This document shows positions 7,183 to 15,455 of a stretch of 64,000 nt of DNA, piece by piece; positions within the stretch are counted from its first letter, which is position 1; every line of letters starts with the position of its first letter. The notes below the pieces were generated by a model that had not been told where the DNA came from, did no database searches, and worked only from the letters and a program-made list of their open reading frames with translations. Source of the DNA: a virus; IMG/VR virus record IMGVR_UViG_3300006484_000008, positions 1 through 64,000 of that record; one strand, given 5' to 3'. The translations under genes and the position numbers were made by a program.

Positions 7183-9429
7183 ATGACAGAACAAATTCTT
7201 TCTGCTGGAGTTTACTCCTACGAAAATGACCAGAGTTATTATACTCAAGGCACGAATGAGACGGGTTTAGCCCTTGTAGGACCTACTGAAAAAGGTGCTG
7301 CATTCGTTCCTACTGATGTGTCTAGCTACAGCCAGTACACAGCTTTATTTGGGTCAGATCCTAATGTATCATATCTACCACAAACTGCTTACAACTATTT
7401 GCAAGCAGGAAACACCGTTAAAGTAACTCGTGTACTTGGTAATGGTGGATTTGTATACAATTCTTCTAGGACTTTGGTGGCCATCACAAGTGGATCATAC
7501 ATCCTTTCAGTATTGTATCCTACAAAAAATGATACACCTACAGTAGGTATATCTGGATCTATCACAGGAACTTTTAGTGCTTTTGGTGCTAAAATGCATG
7601 CAAGTACTGGCAGCGGTGTATTAGGAACTGCTTCTTTTAGTGCATCACTTAATCCAACATCTGCTATCTTTATTTCAAAGGTGTTAGGATCAGATGAGAA
7701 CTATGCAACTAGTTCAGTATTCCCTTATTTACTTTTCAGTAACTTTATTACTGGAAGTGGCGCATTAGCTTCTGCAGATGACATTGGTGGAAAACTAGAA
7801 TACCTTGCAGGTAAATGTGAGTTCTCTAGTTCTAACTCAAGCGGCTACGACCATGCAATAACTCCATGGGTATATTCTGACAGCGGTGTTCCTTTATTTA
7901 GGTTCCACCACAGGTCTGATGGCTTCAAAACCAACAAAGACGTTAAAGTATGCGTAACTAATATAACAGCAGGAGCTACTTCAAAAGATTACTCTAGCTT
8001 TAGCATCATAGTTCGTGCATGGAATGACTCAGATAGAGTGCCTTCTATCATCGAACAGTACAACAATCTTTCATTAAACCCAGATGCTGCTAACTACATC
8101 TCTAAGATGATTGGTGATAAGTACCAGCAGTTTAATGAATTGTCTTTAAATGTATTAGAATTTGGAGATTTCGCTAACGTATCTAACTACATTCGTGTAG
8201 AGGTAGCTGGTGGAGTATCTGGAAAATCAATACATCCTCAGTTGTATCCAAACGGACACGCTGCTTTGTACGAAACTATAGCCGGCTTTACTGGAAGAAA
8301 CTTACCAGCAGCTGCAATGGTTCAAAGTACAGCATCTAGTGCAACCTTCTCAGGATTTAACTATGCAAACTCTGATAACTATAACTACTTAAACCCAATA
8401 CCAACTAACGCTGGTGCTGGTCTTAACGTGGCGTTTACTAAGCCAGCAGGCGATAACAAGTTTGTTCTTCCTTTCCAAGGTGGTACAGATGGTGTAAACT
8501 ACACAGTAATTAAGAAATCAGGAGCTGACATAACTCAAGGTAACTTGTTCGGATATGATTTGACTAACAGCACATCTCCTGGATCTGTTGCTTACATCAA
8601 AGCTTTGAACATCATAGCTAACAAAGAACTTTACAATTTCGATCTTATAGCGGTACCTGGTGTACTTGAAGAGTATCACTCATCAGTAACAGCAGTAGCT
8701 CAAAGCACAGCAGAAGAGCGCACAGATTGTGTATATCTTCGTGATCTAACTAGTCTTAATGCTTCTGTAGTAACAGCAATAACTACTGCAGCTGGTCTTG
8801 ATTCTAGCTATAGCGCTGCTTACTTCCCTTGGGTTAAGGTTCGTAGCATAGGAACTTCTAAAGACATATACGTTCCACCAACAGTTGTAGTTCCACAAGC
8901 CTACGCTTACAATGATAAGGTAGCTGCTGAATGGTTTGCACCTGCAGGTTTGAATCGTGGTGGTCTTGGTAATGCAATTGACACTCGTATCCGTCTAACA
9001 AAGGCTGATAGAGATGCTCTTTACAACGGTAGAGTTAACCCGATCGCTAAATTCCAGAACACTGGAGTAGTAATCTGGGGTCAGAAAACTCTACAAGTTA
9101 GAGACACAGCTCTTAACCGCATCAATGTACGTAGGTTGTTAATCAATCTTCGTGAATACATCAGTGGTGTAGCTCTTAACTACGTGTTCGAGAACAACAC
9201 TGCAGCTACTAGAAACAAGTTGATCTCTGCTATCACTCCATACATGGAGAACGTACAGTCTCGTCAAGGTCTGTATGCCTTCAGGATTGATCTAAGTGAT
9301 TCACTTAATACTAACGATGTAATTGATCGTAACCAGCTTGTAGGTAAAATCTACGTGTCTCCTGTTAAGTCTATCGAATTCATCTTGTTGGAATTCAACA
9401 TCACAGGTACTGGAGTAAGTTTTGAATAA
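7183..9429 (+). CDS. tail sheath protein (T4 gp18-like)
   Basis: A 748-residue protein starting with the usual sheath opening (GVYSYENDQSYYTQG... GLALVGPTEKGAAFVPT...YLPQTAYNYLQAGNTVKVTRVLG). Its conserved C-terminal domain (ALNRINVRRLLINLREYISG... VSPVKSIEFILLEFNITG) is the part that interlocks subunits. Sheath proteins form the contractile tube around the tail tube and drive injection. It is followed 33 bases later by the tube gene. Codons are shifted to CGT, AAC and ATC compared with neighbours, as expected for a very abundant protein. Confidence 0.95.
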   Translation: MTEQILSAGVYSYENDQSYYTQGTNETGLALVGPTEKGAAFVPTDVSSYSQYTALFGSDPNVSYLPQTAYNYLQAGNTVKVTRVLGNGGFVYNSSRTLVAITSGSYILSVLYPTKNDTPTVGISGSITGTFSAFGAKMHASTGSGVLGTASFSASLNPTSAIFISKVLGSDENYATSSVFPYLLFSNFITGSGALASADDIGGKLEYLAGKCEFSSSNSSGYDHAITPWVYSDSGVPLFRFHHRSDGFKTNKDVKVCVTNITAGATSKDYSSFSIIVRAWNDSDRVPSIIEQYNNLSLNPDAANYISKMIGDKYQQFNELSLNVLEFGDFANVSNYIRVEVAGGVSGKSIHPQLYPNGHAALYETIAGFTGRNLPAAAMVQSTASSATFSGFNYANSDNYNYLNPIPTNAGAGLNVAFTKPAGDNKFVLPFQGGTDGVNYTVIKKSGADITQGNLFGYDLTNSTSPGSVAYIKALNIIANKELYNFDLIAVPGVLEEYHSSVTAVAQSTAEERTDCVYLRDLTSLNASVVTAITTAAGLDSSYSAAYFPWVKVRSIGTSKDIYVPPTVVVPQAYAYNDKVAAEWFAPAGLNRGGLGNAIDTRIRLTKADRDALYNGRVNPIAKFQNTGVVIWGQKTLQVRDTALNRINVRRLLINLREYISGVALNYVFENNTAATRNKLISAITPYMENVQSRQGLYAFRIDLSDSLNTNDVIDRNQLVGKIYVSPVKSIEFILLEFNITGTGVSFE

Positions 9430-9433
9430 TCAA

Positions 9434-9443
9434 ATATTTATAA
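9434..9443 (+). promoter_or_regulatory. ATATTTATAA motif before tail tube
   Basis: Copy of the recurrent element in the 33-base sheath/tube gap, 19 bases before the ATG at 9463. Confidence 0.4.
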
Positions 9444-9462
9444 TAGAATAAAATAACATAAA

Positions 9463-9951
9463 ATGGCATTACTTAGTACAGATGAGATGTTGGGTACCTT
9501 GTTCGAGCCCATGCTGCAACACAGGTTTATCATGTATATCGATGGTATCCCTTCATACTTGATCAAAAAAGTAGGCGGTATAGGATACGATGACGGTGAG
9601 GTGATCATAGATCATATTAACTCTTATGTAAAATTCCGCGCTAAACGTAGGTGGAATGACGTTACCCTTAGTCTTTATAACCCAGTAACCCCTTCAGGTG
9701 CACAAGCCGTAATGGAATGGGCTCGTTTAGGATACGAAACCGTAACTGGTAGGGCTGGATATGGAGATTTCTACTGGAAGGATATTACTTTCAACGCAGT
9801 AGATCCTGTTGGTAACGTAGTTAATGAGTGGGTGATTAAGAAGGCCTTCATTAAGAATGTAAGTTCTTTTGGAGACTGGGATTGGTCAGCTGACGCTTAT
9901 ACAACTATCGAAATGACACTTGGAAACTCAGGAATGATCCTGAACTTCTAG
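9463..9951 (+). CDS. tail tube protein (T4 gp19-like)
   Basis: A 162-residue protein with the family pattern RFIMYIDGIPSYLIKKVGGIG near the N-terminus, then VTLSLYNPVTPSGAQAVMEW and a C-terminal NVSSFGDWDWSADAYTTIEM. The length agrees with gp19 (about 163 residues). It forms the inner tube through which DNA passes. A strong terminator follows directly. Confidence 0.93.
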   Translation: MALLSTDEMLGTLFEPMLQHRFIMYIDGIPSYLIKKVGGIGYDDGEVIIDHINSYVKFRAKRRWNDVTLSLYNPVTPSGAQAVMEWARLGYETVTGRAGYGDFYWKDITFNAVDPVGNVVNEWVIKKAFIKNVSSFGDWDWSADAYTTIEMTLGNSGMILNF

Positions 9952-9972
9952 TACTCAAAATCAATAAAGAAA

Positions 9973-10005
9973 AGCCCGTCATATTTATACATGGCGGGTT
10001 TTTTA
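9973..10005 (+). terminator. rho-independent terminator after tail tube
   Basis: CCCGTCAT pairs with ATGGCGGG (8 bp with one G-T wobble) and is followed by T6. The loop contains ATTTATA. Confidence 0.85.
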
Positions 10006-10015
10006 ATTATATAAC

Positions 10016-10609
10016 ATGAATATAAACACATCTAGATTTATAGCACACGTTAAATCTGAGTGTGAACATTATCATGTTAAGTGTGATTTGAGGAACACCA
10101 CGTACGTAAAGATATCAGATTCTATAAAAGCTTCAGGGTATTTTGACGAATCAGTGCCAACTCTGGTATGTTCCATGAAACGTAAGGATGCTGTAGAGAT
10201 ATTAGCGCATGAATACGGACATTTGACCCAATGGGTAGATAATATACCCCTATGGAAGTCTGTAAATTATAGTATGCCTGAGTTAGATGCTTGGTTAGGA
10301 GGTAAAGAAGTACCAGATATAGAAGAACATATAGCAAACTGTAGAGACTTAGAACTGGATAATGAAAAAAGAAGCGTAGATATCATAAAAAAGTTTGACC
10401 TACCAGTAGATATCCTAAGTTATAGAAAAAAAGCCAACAGTTATGTCATGTTTTATAACTATATGCTTATTTCTAGGCGTTGGTGTACTCCTAAAAACAG
10501 TCCATACAGCAATAAAAAGATTATAGCAGCTATGCCAGACAAGTTTAATATGAATTATACCAAGTTACCTAAGAGGTTAGAGAAGATATTTATAGAAGAA
10601 GGTTTTTAA
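10016..10609 (+). CDS. zincin-type metallopeptidase-like protein
   Basis: A 197-residue protein with HEYGH at residues 65-69, the HExxH zinc-binding motif, in a hydrophobic helix (VEILAHEYGHLTQW). A downstream acidic segment (DIEEHIANCRDLELDNEKRS) could give the third ligand. It may be a virion-maturation or host-targeted peptidase. The exact family is not recognised. It lies between the tube terminator and a late-type motif pair. Confidence 0.65.
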   Translation: MNINTSRFIAHVKSECEHYHVKCDLRNTTYVKISDSIKASGYFDESVPTLVCSMKRKDAVEILAHEYGHLTQWVDNIPLWKSVNYSMPELDAWLGGKEVPDIEEHIANCRDLELDNEKRSVDIIKKFDLPVDILSYRKKANSYVMFYNYMLISRRWCTPKNSPYSNKKIIAAMPDKFNMNYTKLPKRLEKIFIEEGF

Positions 10610-10633
10610 TTTATATATTTATACCGTATTTTT

Positions 10634-10645
10634 GATATTTATATA
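10634..10645 (+). promoter_or_regulatory. GATATTTATATA motif
   Basis: One of two copies in this gap (the other is TATATTTATA at 10613-10622). A -7-like TATTTTTG lies at 10627-10634. The ATG at 10663 is 17 bases downstream. Confidence 0.45.
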
Positions 10646-10662
10646 CACAAATTGTAATAAAA

Positions 10663-11328
10663 ATGAAGCAAACTCAAAAGCTTGACGCACTTATTAAGAA
10701 GATAATTAACGAAGAGTTAAACGAAAAGAAAACAATATATGTTTCTAGTACAGGAGAATACTCAGGTATTACAGACATTAAAGATAAAGAACAGGCTAGA
10801 CAAGAGTTAAAAAATAAGAAAGCAATACAAATAATAAAGCCAGAAGAAGTGTCGACACTTAAAGAAAAAGAAAACGAAGAAGAAATGGTACAACCAGATA
10901 TGGAACAACAACCAACCGGTACAGAAATAGCCGGACAAGTAGCAGAAATCGTAGAGAAATTAAAAGCAATGTCAGAAGGATCTAAAGATCCTAAGAAACA
11001 AAAGCTTGCTGCTAAGGCAATGAAGCAAATGGAATCTGCTAAGGCTGCATTAGAAGCCCTTACAGGACATGAAACCATGTTAGAAGAGAAAGACCAAGCT
11101 GCTAAAGAGAAAGACGCACAAGGCCATCTAAAAGCTATTGAGAAGCATCTTGGAAAGATAGTAAAGGATAAAGATGCTGTAGGTAAGATGATGAAGAAGA
11201 TGCCTATTGAAAAGGTAATTGCTATGAAACAGCAAATGCAAAGCAAAGAAAAAGAACTTGACGAGGAAAAACTTGCAAGAGTAATGCTAAAGCATTCTTT
11301 GAAAGAAGGCTGGGTAAAAAAAAAGTAG
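10663..11328 (+). CDS. charged coiled-coil protein, upstream part of a probable frameshifted gene
   Basis: A 221-residue, Lys/Glu-rich, mostly helical protein (KLDALIKKIINEELNEKK at the start, then long helices rich in Ala, Met and Lys). It ends GWVKKK at a TAG directly after a run of nine A. The sequence there is A AAA AAG in the reading phase, the classic -1 slippery heptamer. The -1 frame is open across this point and joins the next reading frame (see 11394-12086). Either ribosomes produce short and long forms, or a base is missing in the assembly. The function is unknown; a virion-assembly role is possible. Confidence 0.65.
   Translation: MKQTQKLDALIKKIINEELNEKKTIYVSSTGEYSGITDIKDKEQARQELKNKKAIQIIKPEEVSTLKEKENEEEMVQPDMEQQPTGTEIAGQVAEIVEKLKAMSEGSKDPKKQKLAAKAMKQMESAKAALEALTGHETMLEEKDQAAKEKDAQGHLKAIEKHLGKIVKDKDAVGKMMKKMPIEKVIAMKQQMQSKEKELDEEKLARVMLKHSLKEGWVKKK
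11316..11325 (+). other. candidate -1 frameshift site A AAA AAG
   Basis: A run of nine A followed by G ends the upstream frame as AAA AAA AAG TAG. A -1 slip reads AAA AAA GTA GAT and continues without a stop to 12086. No clear downstream stem was found by eye. Confidence 0.5.
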
Positions 11329-11393
11329 ATACTGAACAGTTAGACGAGGGATTTAAAGAGATTATAGCTACTGCTTTAATTACTTTAGCTTCT

Positions 11394-12086
11394 ATGGCAC
11401 CTGCAAAAGCACAACAAACCGCTAGCAGCCTAGCGAAATCTATCCCAACTAATATCTCAGCTGATAAAGCGAAGGCACTAGCACAAGATATTAAAGCTGC
11501 AGACAACACAGCAGAACTAGTTTCTGTTATAAAATCATATACTTCGGGTACAGAAGATATAAAGATAGATGCAAATATTCCAAAACCTTCTGGATATGTA
11601 CCCCTTACTGTTCAGCAAAAAAAGGATTGGAATGAGTATTTAAAATCCTTAGGTAAAGAAGCTGGCAGCCCTGAATTAGATAAAGGAGTTCCTACTTTAG
11701 GTAGACAAAAGTTAGATGCCTATTTAAAAGCCAATCCAAATAGTAGCCTGAATGATTTTAGTAGCCAAGATGCTTTAATAAAAAGCATTCAATATGAAAT
11801 GCAAGTTATAAGAAGGGGAGACGATGCTTCTGATCTTGGATTATCCCCTCTTGAATTAAAAGCCATGCAAAACTTCTTATTAAAGACTAGAGAGCCATTT
11901 ATGATGGTAAACAGATCAAAAATGGATGGTAACCCAGGACAATTTACTACACAGGAATATTATCCTATCTTTGGAGGCGCCGATACAGATTATAAAAAAG
12001 CAATTCCCGGCATATATAAAACTTTAGTTTTAAAACACGGTGTTAAAGATATAGATGGCACAGATATAACAAAACTGGTCAAGTAA
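11394..12086 (+). CDS. downstream part of frameshifted gene; contains signal-like hydrophobic segment
   Basis: A 230-residue reading from the first ATG. The frame is open further upstream and already reads VDTEQLDEGFKEIIATALITLASM before the ATG, a natural continuation of the 10663 product. The hydrophobic IIATALITLASMAPAKAQQ resembles a membrane or signal segment. The C-terminal part (QDALIKSIQYEMQVIRRGDD... YYPIFGGADTDYKKAIPGIY) is not recognised. If translated alone it would start at 11394, but no initiation context is evident. Confidence 0.6.
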   Translation: MAPAKAQQTASSLAKSIPTNISADKAKALAQDIKAADNTAELVSVIKSYTSGTEDIKIDANIPKPSGYVPLTVQQKKDWNEYLKSLGKEAGSPELDKGVPTLGRQKLDAYLKANPNSSLNDFSSQDALIKSIQYEMQVIRRGDDASDLGLSPLELKAMQNFLLKTREPFMMVNRSKMDGNPGQFTTQEYYPIFGGADTDYKKAIPGIYKTLVLKHGVKDIDGTDITKLVK

Positions 12087-12121
12087 ACTTCCTGCTACCT
12101 CAGGGCGCCTCACATAGAAAG

Positions 12122-12152
12122 CCACATCTCTTAGACCGGGTGTGGTTTTTCT
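12122..12152 (+). terminator. rho-independent terminator
   Basis: CCACATC (12122-12128) pairs with GGTGTGG (12139-12145) with one wobble, followed by TTTTTCTTTT. It ends the 10.6-12.1 kb unit. Confidence 0.8.
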
Positions 12153-12174
12153 TTTCATAAAAACCCAAATCAAT

Positions 12175-12186
12175 ATATTTATATAT
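12175..12186 (+). promoter_or_regulatory. ATATTTATATAT motif
   Basis: Copy of the recurrent element, 15 bases before the ATG at 12202. Confidence 0.45.
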
Positions 12187-12201
12187 ACAAAATATAGTTT
12201 T

Positions 12202-12966
12202 ATGTCAGAATTACTAAATGTTCCAACACAGCCTCTAGACCTTCCATCTAAAGGTCTACTCTATCCAGAATCAAGCCCACTCAGTTCAGGACAAATTGAT
12301 CTCTACCTCCCGACAGCAATGCATGAAGACATCCTAACCAATAGGAACTTCATTCAACAGGGTACGGTTATAGATAAGTTCCTACAGGCTATTATAGCCT
12401 CAAAGATCGACTATAATGAACTCCTAGTCGGAGATAAGAATGCCATCATGATAGGAGCTAGGATCCTCGCATATGGCAGCAAGTATGCATTCAAGTACAC
12501 AGACCCTACTTCAAATCAATCAGAAGAGGTAACTGTTGATCTTTCTGAGTTGAAAGAGAAAGAACTTGATTGGGATTCTATAAAGAAAGGACAGAATGAG
12601 TTTGATTATCAACTGCCTATGTCAAAGCAGCTAGTCACTTATAAGATCCTCACCCATAAAGATGAATCAGCTATTGAAGCCGAGATCAAAGGGTTGCAGA
12701 AGATAAACAAGAACATGTCTGCTGAGATTACTGTACGTTTAGCACATTCTATCGTGGCTATTAATGGAGATAGAGATAAGAAAGTAGTAAGAGACTTCAT
12801 CAAGGCAATGCCTATGAGAGACTCACAAGATCTAAGAAAGCATATGGTAACTTCCACACCAGACATCATAATGAAGTTTGATTTCACTAGGAAGAATGGA
12901 GAGGTAGTGGAGGGCCTAAGCATACCGATGACGGTTGACTTTTTTTGGCCTGAACTCGGCGTATAG
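12202..12966 (+). CDS. T4-type baseplate/tail-assembly chaperone-like protein
   Basis: The start is placed at ATG 12202 (MSELLNVPTQPLDLPSKGLLY), because the longer reading from 12142 runs through the terminator and the late-type motif. The 254-residue protein has the pattern of T4 baseplate-hub assembly proteins: a PSKG N-terminal strand, then ILTNRNFIQQGTVIDKFLQAII and a helical C-terminal half. It precedes the tape measure and overlaps the next reading frame by 32 bases, as in tail-assembly chaperone pairs. It is therefore likely to coat the tape measure during tail assembly. Assignment to gp26 is tentative. Confidence 0.65.
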   Translation: MSELLNVPTQPLDLPSKGLLYPESSPLSSGQIDLYLPTAMHEDILTNRNFIQQGTVIDKFLQAIIASKIDYNELLVGDKNAIMIGARILAYGSKYAFKYTDPTSNQSEEVTVDLSELKEKELDWDSIKKGQNEFDYQLPMSKQLVTYKILTHKDESAIEAEIKGLQKINKNMSAEITVRLAHSIVAINGDRDKKVVRDFIKAMPMRDSQDLRKHMVTSTPDIIMKFDFTRKNGEVVEGLSIPMTVDFFWPELGV

Positions 12967-13216
12967 GAATCAACTATTTGACGAACTATTGTGGCTATCT
13001 ATGAATAGCCAAGGTGCTATAAACTATGCAATGGCATATCATATGCCTATAGCATATAGATTAATTAACATAAAGAAGCTGTCTGACATTATTAAAAAGC
13101 ATAATGATGAGATGGAAAAGGCTAATAGTAAGGGAACTACCATGAGTATGGAAGATTTAGCCAAGAGAAAAGAACAAACCCCGGACTATAAGTCTCCGAG
13201 AGCCGCTAAAAAATAG
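12935..13216 (+). CDS. second tail-assembly chaperone frame (probable frameshift extension)
   Basis: A frame of 93 residues (MTFFGLNSAYRNQLFDELLW...MAYHMPIAYRLINIKKLSDII) with no ATG at its start; the nominal start is TTG at 12935, inside the upstream gene. Relative to the upstream frame it is +1. A run of seven T (12940-12946) and TTT TTT TGG lies in the overlap. Many phages make a G-GT type fusion by slippage just before the tape measure gene. Independent initiation, for example at ATG 13001, cannot be excluded. Confidence 0.6.
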   Translation: MTFFGLNSAYRNQLFDELLWLSMNSQGAINYAMAYHMPIAYRLINIKKLSDIIKKHNDEMEKANSKGTTMSMEDLAKRKEQTPDYKSPRAAKK

Positions 13217-13224
13217 CGGCTTTC
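13201..13224 (+). terminator. hairpin / weak terminator before tape measure
   Basis: AGCCGCTA (13201-13208) and TAGCGGCT (13214-13221) form a perfect 8-bp stem with a 5-base A-rich loop, followed by only a short T run. The stop codon of the upstream frame is in the 3' arm. Confidence 0.55.
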
Positions 13225-13235
13225 ATATTTATATA
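13225..13235 (+). promoter_or_regulatory. ATATTTATATA motif before tape measure
   Basis: Copy of the recurrent element directly after the hairpin, 12 bases before ATG 13248. Confidence 0.45.
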
Positions 13236-13247
13236 TAAAGCGTATAG

Positions 13248-15443
13248 ATGGCCCCTCAAGATCCGTTTGAACAGTTTAGAGAAGATGCAGCAAATAATAT
13301 AAGTGCTGTAAATAGAGAGTTGCTAATAACTACTGACATAAGCAGAGAACTTGATAAAGAGTTTAAAAAAGTAAATAGCAACTTAAGATCAGCATATAAC
13401 AATACTACAGATGTAAGAAATTCTTTAACTGATGCTTTAGATGTAGTATCTAAATTAGGTAGAGAATATTTGAGTGCGGATAAAATTACGGAAAGAATAT
13501 TAGAAAATAATACTAAAAACTTAAGTACTCAAAATAGCGCAAGTATTATATATGATAATATATTGCAGTCCTATACAAATCAACTAGGAAGTCAAACTCA
13601 AGCTTTAAGTTTATTAGGTACTCAAGAAGAATATTATAAAAGCATTTTAAAAGATATGGAAAGCAGTAGCGCTGCTATTAGAGCTACAGTAACTAACGAA
13701 GAAAAGGAGCTAGCAGTTTTAATGCAGCAGGTAGAAGCAAGAAATACAATAAACAATATATTAACAGGAGCGGCAGGTAAAGTAGATACATTTAATAAAA
13801 AAGTACAAGAAAGTAGTATAAAAGCTACTGCATTATCTAAGATATTTGGGTCTATGTCTGGAATACCATTCTTAAAAGACTTCATGGACTTTAAAGTGCT
13901 GTCCAAAGAATTCCAAAAAGGATTCGGGGCTGGTATGACTAATTTAGGAACTCAATTAAAAACAATAATAACAAATCCACTATTCTTAGCTGCCCTTGGA
14001 GTAGTAGCATTAGTAACAGCATTTAAAGCTTTAGTAAAACTAGCATTTGATTATGATAAGATAGTTACAGATATAGCTAATAATACAGCTTTATCTAAGA
14101 CCTCTGCTGTAGGAATGCTGGATGCCTTTAGAGAAACTTCTTACGAAGGAAATAAATTAGTAGGATCTTTAAGCTCGGCGTACCTATCAGTAAAGAATCA
14201 AGCTAATGCAATGCTTGAGTTACAAGAAACATTGGGAACAAACGCACTGTTCACCAATGAAAGGATTCAAAATGAAATCTTGTTAACAAAGCAGCTGAAG
14301 ATGTCCAAAGAAGAAGCTGCTGGCATACAGAAGCTATCTTTGATATCAGGACAGTCTGCAGAAAAGATACTTAATACGGCTATGAAGCAAAACACTACTG
14401 TAATATCATACAAGAAAGTGTTTGCAGAGATATCAAAACTAAACGCAGAGATATCAACAGCCTATAAAAACAATCCAGAACTAATAGCTAAAGCAGTAGT
14501 AGAAGCTAATAAACTTGGAATGTCTTTAGAACAAACTCAAAAGATATCTAAAAGCCTATTAGATTTTGAAACATCAATATCAGGAGAGCTTGAGGCAGAA
14601 CTTCTTTTGGGAAAAAGATTTAACTTTGAGAAAGCAAGAGCGTTGGCCCTTGATGGAAAGTCAGCAGAAGCAGCTACAGAATTGATAGGTCAGATGGGAG
14701 GCCTTAATGCTTTAACCAATATGAACGTTATACAACGTGAAAGATTGGCTGCATCTATAGGAATGTCCGCAGAAGAGTTAACTAAGTCTGCTCAAGAGCA
14801 AGCAGTGTTAAACGCTTTAGGCGTAGAGAATAAAAATGCTTTAGAAGAAAGATATGAGTTTTTAAGAAAATCTGGGGACTTAGCAGGATTAGAACAACTT
14901 AAAGCAGAAGCTGCTAGAAAAGAAGGAGGCCAAGCTTTACTTCAAGATATAGCTAGAGCTAATCTACAAGATAGATTTAATGAATCTATGGAAAGAATTA
15001 AGCAGGTATTTACAGAATTAGCTGCTGGACCTATGATTAAATTAGTAACTGGTTTTGCAAAATTATTAGAACATACTTTTTTATTGAAATCATTAATGTT
15101 TGGATTAGCAACATTAGCAGCAGCCGTAGCGTATTCTGTGATTGTGGCAACTGGAGGCACTGCTTTAGTGGGAGCTGCATTAGCAGTAGCAGCAACAGGA
15201 GCTGGTCTGGGATTAATTGGAGGATCAGAATCGGTAAAAGAGGATATGGCTGTGGCAAAACCAGCCCTACCTACAAGAAACTCCAACCTTCCTAATTATA
15301 ATAACAATCAACAAGGGGGAGGGTATAACAACAATCAAAACACAGGAACAAACCAAAATACTCAAACTACGGCTATATTTAATTTAGATAGCAAGCAGTT
15401 TGCTACAGCAATAGCAAGCTCTAACCATACTTCAGGATCATAA
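13248..15443 (+). CDS. tail tape measure protein
   Basis: A 731-residue protein, helical for most of its length, with two hydrophobic regions: about 240-262 (NPLFLAALGVVALVTAFKALVKLAF) and about 618-660 (MFGLATLAAAVAYSVIVATGGTALVGAALAVAATGAG). A flexible Asn/Gln/Gly tail follows (about 685-712). This layout, and its position after the chaperone pair and before baseplate genes, identify the tape measure, which sets tail length and is ejected with DNA. T4 gp29 is 590 residues, so this tail may be somewhat longer. Confidence 0.85.
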   Translation: MAPQDPFEQFREDAANNISAVNRELLITTDISRELDKEFKKVNSNLRSAYNNTTDVRNSLTDALDVVSKLGREYLSADKITERILENNTKNLSTQNSASIIYDNILQSYTNQLGSQTQALSLLGTQEEYYKSILKDMESSSAAIRATVTNEEKELAVLMQQVEARNTINNILTGAAGKVDTFNKKVQESSIKATALSKIFGSMSGIPFLKDFMDFKVLSKEFQKGFGAGMTNLGTQLKTIITNPLFLAALGVVALVTAFKALVKLAFDYDKIVTDIANNTALSKTSAVGMLDAFRETSYEGNKLVGSLSSAYLSVKNQANAMLELQETLGTNALFTNERIQNEILLTKQLKMSKEEAAGIQKLSLISGQSAEKILNTAMKQNTTVISYKKVFAEISKLNAEISTAYKNNPELIAKAVVEANKLGMSLEQTQKISKSLLDFETSISGELEAELLLGKRFNFEKARALALDGKSAEAATELIGQMGGLNALTNMNVIQRERLAASIGMSAEELTKSAQEQAVLNALGVENKNALEERYEFLRKSGDLAGLEQLKAEAARKEGGQALLQDIARANLQDRFNESMERIKQVFTELAAGPMIKLVTGFAKLLEHTFLLKSLMFGLATLAAAVAYSVIVATGGTALVGAALAVAATGAGLGLIGGSESVKEDMAVAKPALPTRNSNLPNYNNNQQGGGYNNNQNTGTNQNTQTTAIFNLDSKQFATAIASSNHTSGS

Positions 15444-15455
15444 AATAAGAAAAAC

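Noticed and set aside
10674-11246. Long minus-strand Ser/Phe/Cys-rich reading
   Set aside because: Antisense of the Lys/Glu-rich coiled-coil gene; composition typical of a shadow frame.
12142-12201. N-terminal extension of the chaperone-like gene
   Set aside because: It covers the terminator T-run and the late-type motif; the ATG at 12202 gives the conserved start.
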